A stretch of 64,000 nucleotides of DNA from Lewinellaceae bacterium (GTDB taxonomy: Bacteria; Bacteroidota; Bacteroidia; Chitinophagales; Saprospiraceae), in the NCBI GenBank assembly GCA_020636445.1, contig JACJXV010000014.1:1-64000 (forward strand), in the 5' to 3' direction. Each line of letters starts with the position of its first letter. Position 1 is the stretch's first letter. Both the position numbers and the translations under genes were made by a program. The notes below the pieces were generated by a model, which ran no database searches, had not been told where the DNA came from, and saw only the letters and a list, made by a program, of their open reading frames with translations. Of the stretch, positions 34,165 through 42,445 are shown piece after piece.

Positions 34165-36039
34165 ATGCGCCAAACAGTCTTTCTTGTGTTTGTATGTATT
34201 TTTTGTCTTTCCGGTTTCGCTTCCGCCCAATCTTCGGGCGAAACTAAGGTTCCCTCCCAAATCGAACAAGTCACCGTTTTCCAACAATCGGCTCAGCTGC
34301 AGCGAACAGCGGAAGCTCGTATTCCCACGGGTAAAACGACCCTGGTAATCACTGGCCTCTCGCCCGAAATGGATCCGGCCAGTCTGCGGGTAACACTCCC
34401 CGGAGCCGCCGCTACCCTGCTCAGTGTCAACCACCGGCGCAACTTCCTCGAACGACAGGAAATGGATGCCTCCATGACGCTCATCAATAACCGGCTGCGG
34501 CGCCTGCGCGATAGCACGCAAACGCAGCAAGCCCTGTTGGAAACCCTCCAGGAAGAAATCTCCTTTCTCCAGGCCAACCGCCGTATCGGCAGCGATCAAA
34601 CCGCCTACTCGCTGGCTGAGTTACAACAAATCAGCCGCTATTACGCCGACCGACTCCGGGAAATTAAGCTCGAACAACTGCAACGCACCCAACTCATCAG
34701 CCGGCTCGACTCCATCCAAAACTTACTCCAACAACAACTAGCGCAAATCAGCGCCAAGGCCCCCACACAGCGCAGCGAGGTAGTGCTCCGCCTCGACGCC
34801 AAGGCTCCCGAAACAATTCGGATTCAACTCAGCTACCTCTGTAAAGGGGCTGGTTGGTTTCCCACCTACGATATTAAAGTTGACCGGCTGGATCAACCTA
34901 TCCAATTGGTCTATAAGGCGCGGGTGTACCAAAACACCGGCGAGGACTGGCCCCAGGTGAAGTTGGTATTTTCCAATGCCCGCCCCGATCAGAGTGGAGT
35001 ATTGCCTGACCTGCCACCTTACTACCTGCGACCGTTCCAGCCGGAGCCCTACCGCTATGCACTCAATGATGCAGCCTACGACCCTACTGTCCGGGTAGTG
35101 GAGGGTTACCTCCTCGATGAAAACGGTGAACCCCTGATTGGAGCTGCAGTTCTGGCCAAAGGAACTAACATTGGTACCGTAACGGATTTCAATGGTTACT
35201 ACCAAATCACTATCCCCGCCGGTGTGACGCGGCTGGTCTATTCGTACCTCGGTTTTACCACCCAGGAACGCGTGATCGATAGCGGACGCAAGGATGTTAA
35301 GTTACAAAACGATGATATAACCTTATCGGAAGTCGTCGTAACGGGGTATGCTGCTGGCGTTAATGTTAGCCGCGAACGCAAAGCTGCCGCCCCGCCACCG
35401 GCCACCCTGCCAACCACCATTGTCGAGAAAACCACGAATGTGGAATTCGCCCTTGATATCCCCTACAGTGTACCCAGTAATGGCGAGCAATACACCCTCG
35501 ACCTTGCCACCATGGCCATCCCTGGCCAGTTTGACTACCAGGCAACCCCTAAACTGGAAAAAGCGGCTTACCTGACCGCTTATATCACCGATTGGGAGCA
35601 ATACAACCTGCTCGATGGGGATGCCAATCTTTTTCTGGAAGATACCTACCTGGGACGAACCCTGATCGATACCCGCAACCTGGCGGATACGCTCAAACTT
35701 TCCCTCGGCAAAGACCCGGGTATTGGGCTGGAACGCAAACTTATTCAGGATGTCAGCAAGCGGGGGTTCCTGGGTAGCAAGAAAACGGTGAGCCGGGGCT
35801 ACCGGCTGGTCGTGCGTAACAACAAAACCCAACCCATACGGATTACCGTTCGCGACCAAATTCCGCTCAGTACCAGCAAAGAAATTGAAGTGATTCCTGT
35901 CACCTTAAGCGATGGCACCTTGCAAGCAGAAACCGGAGAGCTAAGCTGGGTTATCGAACTAAAGCCCGGAGAACAGCGCGAGTGGGAATTGCGCTACGAT
36001 GTCCGTTTTCCCCGCGAGCTCAACATTCGGGTGGAGTAA
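34165..36039 (+). CDS. MuiA-like DUF4139 protein with inserted SusC-type regulatory domain
   Basis: 624 aa with a signal peptide ending ASAQ. Residues about 30-130 are the DUF4140 N-terminal domain (VTVFQQSAQLQRTAEARIPTGKTTLVITGLSPEMDPASLRV), about 130-190 a coiled coil, and about 200-624 the DUF4139 beta domain (SYLCKGAGWFPTYDIKVD, ARVYQNTGEDWPQVKLVFSNARP, GYRLVVRNNKTQPIRITVRDQIP). DUF4139 is interrupted near residues 310-398 by a carboxypeptidase-regulatory-like domain (VEGYLLDENGEPLIGAAVLAKG to YYQITIPAG) ending in LSEVVVTGYA, the sequence that normally opens SusC-type receptors. The mucoidy-inhibitor name is historic; the function is not known. Periplasmic or outer-membrane facing by its leader. 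Confidence 0.92.
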   Translation: MRQTVFLVFVCIFCLSGFASAQSSGETKVPSQIEQVTVFQQSAQLQRTAEARIPTGKTTLVITGLSPEMDPASLRVTLPGAAATLLSVNHRRNFLERQEMDASMTLINNRLRRLRDSTQTQQALLETLQEEISFLQANRRIGSDQTAYSLAELQQISRYYADRLREIKLEQLQRTQLISRLDSIQNLLQQQLAQISAKAPTQRSEVVLRLDAKAPETIRIQLSYLCKGAGWFPTYDIKVDRLDQPIQLVYKARVYQNTGEDWPQVKLVFSNARPDQSGVLPDLPPYYLRPFQPEPYRYALNDAAYDPTVRVVEGYLLDENGEPLIGAAVLAKGTNIGTVTDFNGYYQITIPAGVTRLVYSYLGFTTQERVIDSGRKDVKLQNDDITLSEVVVTGYAAGVNVSRERKAAAPPPATLPTTIVEKTTNVEFALDIPYSVPSNGEQYTLDLATMAIPGQFDYQATPKLEKAAYLTAYITDWEQYNLLDGDANLFLEDTYLGRTLIDTRNLADTLKLSLGKDPGIGLERKLIQDVSKRGFLGSKKTVSRGYRLVVRNNKTQPIRITVRDQIPLSTSKEIEVIPVTLSDGTLQAETGELSWVIELKPGEQREWELRYDVRFPRELNIRVE

Positions 36040-36044
36040 AATGA

Positions 36045-36083
36045 AATCATCCCGGTTGGCTCTTTCCGTCAGCCGGGATGATT
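36045..36083. terminator. Terminator between convergent genes
   Basis: AATCATCCCGGTTG (36045-36058) pairs with CAGCCGGGATGATT (36070-36083), one G-U pair. It follows the MuiA-like stop by 5 bp and lies 8 bp from the end of the convergent gene. Confidence 0.8.
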
Positions 36084-36090
36084 CTTGTTG

Positions 36091-36510
36091 TTAATCATTA
36101 AGTTTTTCAACCTTGTACACGAAGTATTCGGTATCTCCCTGCCAGGGCATTGCTTTTACTTTTTCCCGGTAATACAACTTCACGTGATTACCCTGCTGAG
36201 CATCCAGATCTTGGTATATGGAAGTCTTCCAAACGGAAAAATTCCACATATTACCCATACTCCCGTCACCGCCTTCGCCGGAAAAACCACCTAAATTCAG
36301 GGTTCCTTCGTAGGTTTTAAAGGCAACACCTTTCTTGGAAATCTTGACTAAAATCCCCGAACGGGTCCCCTTGCTGTAGGTGTAATTACAAACGGCAAAA
36401 TAGCCCACCAGGGTAAGTAATCCTATGCCTAAAAGGATGCGTAGCAGCTGCTTGATTCGCTTGCCAACATTCTTGGCACCATCCTTTACTACTTCTTGAA
36501 ATTCACTCAT
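36091..36510 (-). CDS. Conserved Bacteroidota membrane protein, unknown
   Basis: 139 aa. N-terminal amphipathic segment (MSEFQEVVKDGAKNVGKRIKQ), one membrane helix (LLRILLGIGLLTLVGYFAV), then a soluble beta-rich domain (YSKGTRSGILVKISKKGVAFKTYEGTLNLGG, WNFSVWKTSIYQDL, VKLYYREKVKAMPWQGDTEYFVYKVEKL). The KGxRxGxLxKxSxKGxxFKTYEGxLNLG pattern is typical of a small family in this phylum with no known role. Upstream of it lies the SWIM-like gene on the same strand, 54 bp away. Confidence 0.88.
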   Translation of the reverse strand: MSEFQEVVKDGAKNVGKRIKQLLRILLGIGLLTLVGYFAVCNYTYSKGTRSGILVKISKKGVAFKTYEGTLNLGGFSGEGGDGSMGNMWNFSVWKTSIYQDLDAQQGNHVKLYYREKVKAMPWQGDTEYFVYKVEKLND

Positions 36511-36564
36511 AACTATGGTATATACTATTTAACTTAAGATACATAATTTTGGACAAACAGTCCA

Positions 36565-37866
36565 TTATTCAGCCAGCGAAACTACCTGCCCATCGCGGAT
36601 CAGACTGAGGGGGGTTAATCCGGCTTCCTGCCATTCTCCGAATACGGTAACCGGTTGCCCACCGCTTGCCGCCAGCAATTTCCACCCTGCTGGTCCAGAC
36701 ATGACCAGAGGCAGCGTCTGCCGGGCCTGGTCTACAAGTAATAGACGTGGGTTTTGGACAGGGGTCACCCAACTAAGCAAGGCAGGAATAACCCCTAACC
36801 AGGGCTGCTGTCCAATAGCAAGTGCTGCGCTATCCAAAAAAGCAGCTACGGTAGATTCTCCTGTCAGGGCAACAGCTGGGGCAGGCGTCAACGCCCCTTC
36901 TTTGAAAAGTGCACGCTGCGGATACGCGGAGGGATAATAAACTAATGCAGCCTCATAAAGCTGCCCCGGCTGCCAATCCCCCTCAAAAGCCGCGTCCCCC
37001 CATGCAAAGTCGAGAAGCAAGGCAAAGCGGTTTTGTTGAGTACCCCACAGCCAAACCCGGCGAAAGCGCAATTTATTCTCTTCTCCCATTACCCGCCCAA
37101 CAACCAGCCACTGGTCCTTCACCGTGGTTCCATCTGCCAGGATATCATCCTTGCGCAACCGCACCCCTCCGTAGATCAGCACATCATCCTGGAGCGCTTC
37201 CGGCAATTCATCCAGGCGGTCAAACGCTTCTACCCATAAATGTAAGTCCGCGATCTCCTGAGCGAAAGCCGTGATCCAGTTGGGCGCATCGCATTTATCC
37301 CTTAGTTGCCGGATACGGTTAGCAACGGCAGCGAGTTTTTGGTCTACTAAACGGGCAGCAATAGCCTCCCAGTAAGTTGCTGGTTGTGCCTGCAGAGCCC
37401 CCAGGCCTTGCCGGGCTACATCGACCAACCACTGACGGAGCTCCTGCACGCCGTCCTGCATGGCTACCAGGCGTTGCTCTCGGGTGCGGCGGCGTTGCTC
37501 CGCTTGTTGATCAGCACGAGTGGCTAGCTCGGCAGCTGAAAGCACAGTGGGTTGCAGCCCCTCCCGCACCCAATCCGGAACTTCCGTCCCATGCTTAAAG
37601 AGTGTTTTGTCGCGCAACCAGAGAATAGCCAGGGCCAGCGCATATTTATCCGGCTTACGCAAGATTGGTGTATTGCTGTAGGCGTGCCGGTTCGCCAAAT
37701 CCCAGGCAACCCGGTACCGGGAAGCCCCCTGACTGCGGCATTCCGCCCAAATAAAGGTATCAGCGTGGGTAACCCCCGACCATCGACGGGGTGACAACAA
37801 GCGGTAAGCCCGCTCCAGCGTTGCCGGATCGGGTGCTAATTGCGGTATATCGTCTGTTGTAAACAT
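36565..37866 (-). CDS. SWIM-zinc-finger-like protein lacking the zinc ligands
   Basis: 433 aa. The N-terminal 90 residues follow the layout of bacterial SWIM proteins: TFIWAECRSQGASRYRVAWDLANRHAYSN, then KPDKYALALAILWL, where typical members read CxCPSRKFPCKHALAL. Here none of the three Cys and the His survives (approximately Ser, Thr, Asp and Tyr stand in their places). The middle is helical (about 120-250), the end beta-rich. SWIM proteins of this size usually sit with MoxR-ATPase and VWA genes; none is present. Function unknown. Confidence 0.8.
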   Translation of the reverse strand: MFTTDDIPQLAPDPATLERAYRLLSPRRWSGVTHADTFIWAECRSQGASRYRVAWDLANRHAYSNTPILRKPDKYALALAILWLRDKTLFKHGTEVPDWVREGLQPTVLSAAELATRADQQAEQRRRTREQRLVAMQDGVQELRQWLVDVARQGLGALQAQPATYWEAIAARLVDQKLAAVANRIRQLRDKCDAPNWITAFAQEIADLHLWVEAFDRLDELPEALQDDVLIYGGVRLRKDDILADGTTVKDQWLVVGRVMGEENKLRFRRVWLWGTQQNRFALLLDFAWGDAAFEGDWQPGQLYEAALVYYPSAYPQRALFKEGALTPAPAVALTGESTVAAFLDSAALAIGQQPWLGVIPALLSWVTPVQNPRLLLVDQARQTLPLVMSGPAGWKLLAASGGQPVTVFGEWQEAGLTPLSLIRDGQVVSLAE

Positions 37867-37976
37867 CTGCTGGCACTGGAGATATAAGGGTGATTACAGA
37901 AAATCCAGCACACTCACTAATTCACCAGGGAGAGTAGGGCTGAGTGCAGCTATACGCCTTCCAAGGAGGGTATTTA

Positions 37977-38723
37977 TCAATCGTCATCCTCTTCCTCTTC
38001 CAATAAGATCCCGAGAGCCACCATCGCTTTCTCAGAAGCAGTTTGCTCGGCACTTTTCTTATTGAAATCATCTGCGGTGGCCACGCGCTCACCATTGATC
38101 ATCACCGCTACTTTGAAGCGGTCGCGCTTCTCGAATTTATAACGAGCCAGTAGTTTGTAGGCCACTGATCGGCCATTTTTCTGGCACCATTCCAACAACT
38201 GGCTTTTATAGTTGTCATCCACCCGCTCTAGTTCGTGAATATCGACGTATTTACGCAGCATGCGGTTGATGACGTAGCGCTTCGTCTCCGGGTAGCCACA
38301 TTCCAGGTAAATGGCTCCAACCAGGGCTTCCACCGCATTGCCCAACATCGAGCGGCTCAGCCGGGTACTGTTGTACTCTTGCAACAGCATATCCAGACCC
38401 ATTTTATCCCCTATCTTGTTGAGTGATTTGCGCTTAACAATCTTTGAGCGCATCTTGGTGAGGAATCCTTCGTCGCTATTCGGGTATTTTTTGAATAAAT
38501 ACTCCGCCACGATGGTGCCTAAAACAGCATCACCCAGGTATTCAAGCCGTTCGTTATTCTGAATCGGAAAGGCTTTATCGCTATTCGACGAGGATTTATG
38601 GGCGAAAGCTAATTTAAAGATGCGTAAGCTCGACGGGGTGAACCCGAGTAAGGAATGCATCTTTCGCGCAAAATCCCGGTCTGGCGACAGATAATAATTA
38701 TAAAGCCTGAATACGAACCGCAA
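37977..38723 (-). CDS. rnc: Ribonuclease III
   Basis: 248 aa. The RNase III domain (about 20-150) has the signature NNERLEYLGDAVLG with the acidic metal ligands and a second acidic site in EALVGAIYLECG; the dsRNA-binding domain (about 160-240) has YKSQLLEWCQKNG and ASEKAMVALGILLEE. It cuts double-stranded RNA in rRNA maturation. Last gene of acpP-fabF-rnc, 10 bp after fabF. The C-terminus is strongly acidic (EEEEDDD). Confidence 0.97.
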   Translation of the reverse strand: MRFVFRLYNYYLSPDRDFARKMHSLLGFTPSSLRIFKLAFAHKSSSNSDKAFPIQNNERLEYLGDAVLGTIVAEYLFKKYPNSDEGFLTKMRSKIVKRKSLNKIGDKMGLDMLLQEYNSTRLSRSMLGNAVEALVGAIYLECGYPETKRYVINRMLRKYVDIHELERVDDNYKSQLLEWCQKNGRSVAYKLLARYKFEKRDRFKVAVMINGERVATADDFNKKSAEQTASEKAMVALGILLEEEEDDD

Positions 38724-38733
38724 GGTGTTTCAG

Positions 38734-39987
38734 TTAATCGAATTTTTTAAAGATCACGGAAGCGTTATGGCCGCCAAATCCGAAGGTATTACTCAATACC
38801 GCACGGACTTTACGTTCCTGGGCCTCATTGAAAGTAAAGTTCAATCGGGGATCCAACTCCGGATCATCCGTGAAGTGATTGATTGTAGGGGGAATGAAGT
38901 TTTCCTGCATTGCCAGAATACCAGCCAGGGCTTCAACGGCACCGGCAGCTCCCAGCAAATGGCCAGTCATTGACTTCGTCGAACTGATATTCAGGTCATA
39001 GACATGGTCTCCAAAAACCTGCTGAATAGCCTTTGTTTCGGCCACATCCCCCAAAGGTGTAGAGGTACCATGTACATTGATGTAGTCGATATCGGAAGGC
39101 ACCATTTTGGCATCAGCCAGTGCCATCCGCATCACATTGCGGGCACCCAGGCCTTCAGGATGTGGGGCGGTCAGGTGATACGCATCGGCAGTTGCTCCAC
39201 CACCCACGATTTCAGCGTAAATGGTCGCGCCACGCTTTTGAGCGTGTTCCAATTCTTCCAGTACCAGGCAGGCAGCGCCTTCACCTAAAACAAACCCATC
39301 ACGATCCTTATCGAAGGGCCGTGAGGCGGTTAGAAAGTCATCATTACGGGTTGACAGGGCTTTCATGGCATTAAAGCCGCCAATGCCCGCAGCCGTTACG
39401 GCAGCTTCTGATCCACCGGTTACTACTATATCGTTACGCCCCAACCGAATAAAATCAAAGGCGTTCATAATCGCGTGAGTTGCCGACGCACAAGCGGAAA
39501 CAGTTCCATAATTCACGCCCCGCAGGCCGTAGCGCATCGAAATGTGGCCGGCTGCAATATCGGAGATCATCTTGGGAATCATGAAAGGGCTGTAACGCGG
39601 GATACCACTACCCTTAGCATAGGACTCTACTTCTTCCTCCAGGGAACGCAAACCGCCAATGCCCGAGCCCCAAATTACCCCAATCCGGTCGGGGTCAAGA
39701 GCAGGGTTAGTGGCAGGATCCAGCCCGGCATCTTCCATCGCCTGACTGGCACTTGCCAATGCAAAATGCGCAAAGCGGTCGATCCGCCGTACTTCGCGCT
39801 TATCAATATACTGCTCTGGGTCAAAATTTTTGACCTCACAAGCAAACTGCGTTTTAAATTGGGATGCGTCGAAAAGCGAAATCAGATTGGCGCCACTGCG
39901 TCCTTGCTTAAGCCCCTCTGCATATTCCCGTACATTGTTTCCGATGGGCGTAATCGCCCCCATGCCCGTGACAACAACTCGTTTCAT
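38734..39987 (-). CDS. fabF: 3-oxoacyl-ACP synthase II
   Basis: 417 aa, full length. Thiolase fold with catalytic Cys in YGTVSACASATHA, His in NVHGTSTPLGD, His in KSMTGHLLGAAGA and the C-terminal NTFGFGGHNASVIF. It condenses malonyl-ACP with acyl-ACP in fatty-acid elongation. Between acpP and rnc on the same strand, an order conserved in many Bacteroidota. Confidence 0.98.
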   Translation of the reverse strand: MKRVVVTGMGAITPIGNNVREYAEGLKQGRSGANLISLFDASQFKTQFACEVKNFDPEQYIDKREVRRIDRFAHFALASASQAMEDAGLDPATNPALDPDRIGVIWGSGIGGLRSLEEEVESYAKGSGIPRYSPFMIPKMISDIAAGHISMRYGLRGVNYGTVSACASATHAIMNAFDFIRLGRNDIVVTGGSEAAVTAAGIGGFNAMKALSTRNDDFLTASRPFDKDRDGFVLGEGAACLVLEELEHAQKRGATIYAEIVGGGATADAYHLTAPHPEGLGARNVMRMALADAKMVPSDIDYINVHGTSTPLGDVAETKAIQQVFGDHVYDLNISSTKSMTGHLLGAAGAVEALAGILAMQENFIPPTINHFTDDPELDPRLNFTFNEAQERKVRAVLSNTFGFGGHNASVIFKKFD

Positions 39988-40077
39988 ATACCGCCATTTT
40001 CTGAGGGAGCATGCTGCCTGCTCAATTGAAGGTAGCTACTTCGATAGGTATTGTGCAGCTTGTGGTAAGCTGCATGG

Positions 40078-40113
40078 AAAAATCCACAAGCCGGTTTCCC
40101 GACTTGTGGATTT
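40078..40113 (-). terminator. Hairpin between acpP and fabF (attenuator?)
   Basis: AAATCCACAAG (40080-40090) pairs with CTTGTGGATTT (40103-40113), with an inner CGG/CCG extension. On the minus strand the stem ends in five T (plus 40078-40082). It probably ends part of the acpP transcripts, letting acpP be expressed above fabF and rnc. Confidence 0.65.
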
Positions 40114-40132
40114 CCAAAGCTTGTCGGCAAAA

Positions 40133-40375
40133 TTACTTGCCTTCCAGTTGGGACTCCAAATAGGATATCGCTTGACCAACGGTTTGAATATTCTCAGCCT
40201 GCTCATCAGGAATCGAAACATCAAATTCTTTTTCGAACTCCATTATCAGCTCTACCGTATCCAAAGAATCGGCTCCTAAATCGCTCGTGAAGCTAGCCTC
40301 TGGAGTAACTTCCGACTCGTCGACACCGAGCTTTTCGACGATAATTTTGCTAACTCTTTCTGCAATGCTCGACAT
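40133..40375 (-). CDS. acpP: Acyl carrier protein
   Basis: 80 aa. The phosphopantetheine attachment Ser is in LGADSLDTVELIMEFEKEF; four-helix acidic protein of standard length. It carries growing acyl chains in fatty-acid synthesis. First gene of acpP-fabF-rnc. Confidence 0.98.
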   Translation of the reverse strand: MSSIAERVSKIIVEKLGVDESEVTPEASFTSDLGADSLDTVELIMEFEKEFDVSIPDEQAENIQTVGQAISYLESQLEGK

Positions 40376-40756
40376 AAGAATGTACTTTATTGGTTTACGA
40401 ATGCACCTGCAAAGTAAAGTAGAACTACCTTGATAAACAAAGTTTTTCCTCTTTTTTTTGCGGGTCCTCCCTGGCCGGAATCCCTAAAAACGCAGGGTTT
40501 CCTGGCCTTTTGATCAGAAATAACCCCAAACAAATATTTCAACCCGTGCTCCAATCCTCCCAATATGGTCTATTCCTGAATTTCATTCCCCCACATAATT
40601 ATTATTGTATTTTTTACACTTACTTGCCAGGAAATTGCGTACTTCGCAGTAGAAATCCAATGAATTATCGAAATATCTACCAGTAACTGGCTTTTCTTCC
40701 GCCTGCTGGTTGATACCGATAAGAGGGTCTTTGAAACTAACCAACAGCTCACATTT
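40376..40756. promoter_or_regulatory. Divergent region between acpP and pyruvate kinase
   Basis: On the acpP strand, TTTG (plus 40438-40441) and TACTTTG (plus 40410-40416) are a near match to the Bacteroidota promoter, 35 bp before the ATG. The pyruvate kinase side shows no clear box. A T-rich tract lies at 40442-40459. No gene seen. Confidence 0.4.
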
Positions 40757-42196
40757 ATGCGATTAATGGATCAAAAAAACACGAAAATTGTCGCTACGGT
40801 GGGGCCCGCCTGTAGCTCTTACGAGAATCTGCTCGCGTTGGCGAAAGCAGGTGTGAATATTTTCCGGCTCAACTTTTCGCATAGCCGCCATGAAGAGCAC
40901 CTGGAAGTGATTAACCGCATCACGTATATCAACGAAAAATACGGGCTTTACCTCGGCATTCTGGCTGACCTGCAAGGTCCCAAATTACGGGTGGGTGAGA
41001 TTGAAAACAATGAACTCCTTCTGGAAGAAGGGGATATCATCACTTTTGTCAATGAACCCTGCATAGGCACTATGGACCGTATATATATGAGCTATCCCGA
41101 GTTTGCCCGGGATGTTACGGTCGGTGAACGCGTGCTCGTTGATGATGGCAAACTGGTTTTTGAAGTTATCGAAACCAATTCCATCGATACGGTCAGGTTG
41201 AAAACCCTGTTTGGGGGAGTACTTTCCTCGCGGAAAGGCGTTAACCTACCCAATACCAAGATATCCCTACCCTCCTTAACGGAAAAGGATCTGCACGATC
41301 TTGATTTTATCCTTACCCAGCCTATCAACTGGATTGCGCTGTCTTTTGTGCGTTCGCCAAAAGATGTCAAGGACTTGCGGCAACGGATTGAAGCCCGGAA
41401 TCATCCGGCCAAGATCATTTCCAAAATTGAGAAGCCGGAAGCCATCGAGCGTATCGACAAAATCATCAAAGCCTCCAATGGGGTTATGGTTGCCCGTGGC
41501 GACTTGGGTATTGAAATCCCTATCGAAAAGGTCCCCATTATCCAAAAGCAGATTATCCAAAAGTGTATTCAACGGGCCCGGCCGGTTATCGTAGCTACCC
41601 AAATGATGGATAGTATGGTTACCAACCCCAGCCCCACCCGGGCGGAAGCAACGGACGTCGCCAACGCGGTGCTCGATGGTGCCGATGCGGTTATGTTGAG
41701 TGCAGAAACTTCAGTAGGACGCCATCCCGTCAAAGTTGTGGAAGCGATGAACCGGATTATCGCCGAAGCCGAAAATGTATATTCCATCAACGGGAATCGC
41801 CCGATTCCGTCGGCCAACTCCCGGACTTTCCTTTCTGACGCGGTATGCTTCAATGCTGCCAAAACGGCGGAGGATATCCGGGCTAAGGTGATCGTCGGTA
41901 TGACCAGCTCTGGCTATACGGCCTTTAAGGTATCCAGCTACCGGCCACGCAACGACGTCAAAATTGTTATTTTCTCAGACCGGATGAATATGCTTTCAAC
42001 CCTGAACCTGGTGTGGGGCGTACGATGCTATTACTACGACCGCTTCACCACCACCGATGAAACAATTCAGGATGTAGTTGAAATCCTCAAACAAGATGGC
42101 ATGGTTTCTACCGGAGATATCGTAGTGAACACCGGAACAATGCCACTCCATCGCCGGCATCGTACCAACATGCTCAAAGTGACTGTTGTGGAGTAG
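40757..42196 (+). CDS. pyk: Pyruvate kinase
   Basis: 479 aa. Barrel domain begins TKIVATVGPACSS, with LNFSHSRHEEH, the B-domain insertion (about 70-170), active-site Lys in KIISKIEKPEA, MVARGDLGIEIP and the TQMMDSMVTNPSPTRAEATDVANAVLDGADAVMLSAETSVGRHP signature. C-terminal allosteric domain (about 350-479) has VGMTSSGYTAFKVSSYRP. It makes pyruvate and ATP from PEP in glycolysis. Start at ATG 40757; ATG 40766 is a possible alternative. Own terminator. Confidence 0.98.
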   Translation: MRLMDQKNTKIVATVGPACSSYENLLALAKAGVNIFRLNFSHSRHEEHLEVINRITYINEKYGLYLGILADLQGPKLRVGEIENNELLLEEGDIITFVNEPCIGTMDRIYMSYPEFARDVTVGERVLVDDGKLVFEVIETNSIDTVRLKTLFGGVLSSRKGVNLPNTKISLPSLTEKDLHDLDFILTQPINWIALSFVRSPKDVKDLRQRIEARNHPAKIISKIEKPEAIERIDKIIKASNGVMVARGDLGIEIPIEKVPIIQKQIIQKCIQRARPVIVATQMMDSMVTNPSPTRAEATDVANAVLDGADAVMLSAETSVGRHPVKVVEAMNRIIAEAENVYSINGNRPIPSANSRTFLSDAVCFNAAKTAEDIRAKVIVGMTSSGYTAFKVSSYRPRNDVKIVIFSDRMNMLSTLNLVWGVRCYYYDRFTTTDETIQDVVEILKQDGMVSTGDIVVNTGTMPLHRRHRTNMLKVTVVE

Positions 42197-42217
42197 GAAT
42201 CCTTCCCTTATGATAAT

Positions 42218-42260
42218 AAAGAGACCCCAGGCAACTTTCCGGTTACCTGGGGTCTCTTTT
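42218..42260 (+). terminator. Terminator of pyk
   Basis: AAAGAGACCCCAGG (42218-42231) pairs with CCTGGGGTCTCTTT (42246-42259), extended by AAC/GTT inside; followed by T. Confidence 0.9.
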
Positions 42261-42445
42261 ATGTAGCTCCGGTAAAGATTACCTACCTTTAGTGGCCAGG
42301 ATATCCGCCCCTGCCTTGGCAGCATACTACGGCTTGTGGCAAACAATTCCTGCCGGTGAAACTCCGTTAGCCAAATGGATGTTTACCAAGTATTCCTCGA
42401 TAATTACCAGACGCGAGACATTATAAACGGTTTTAGGTTAGACAC

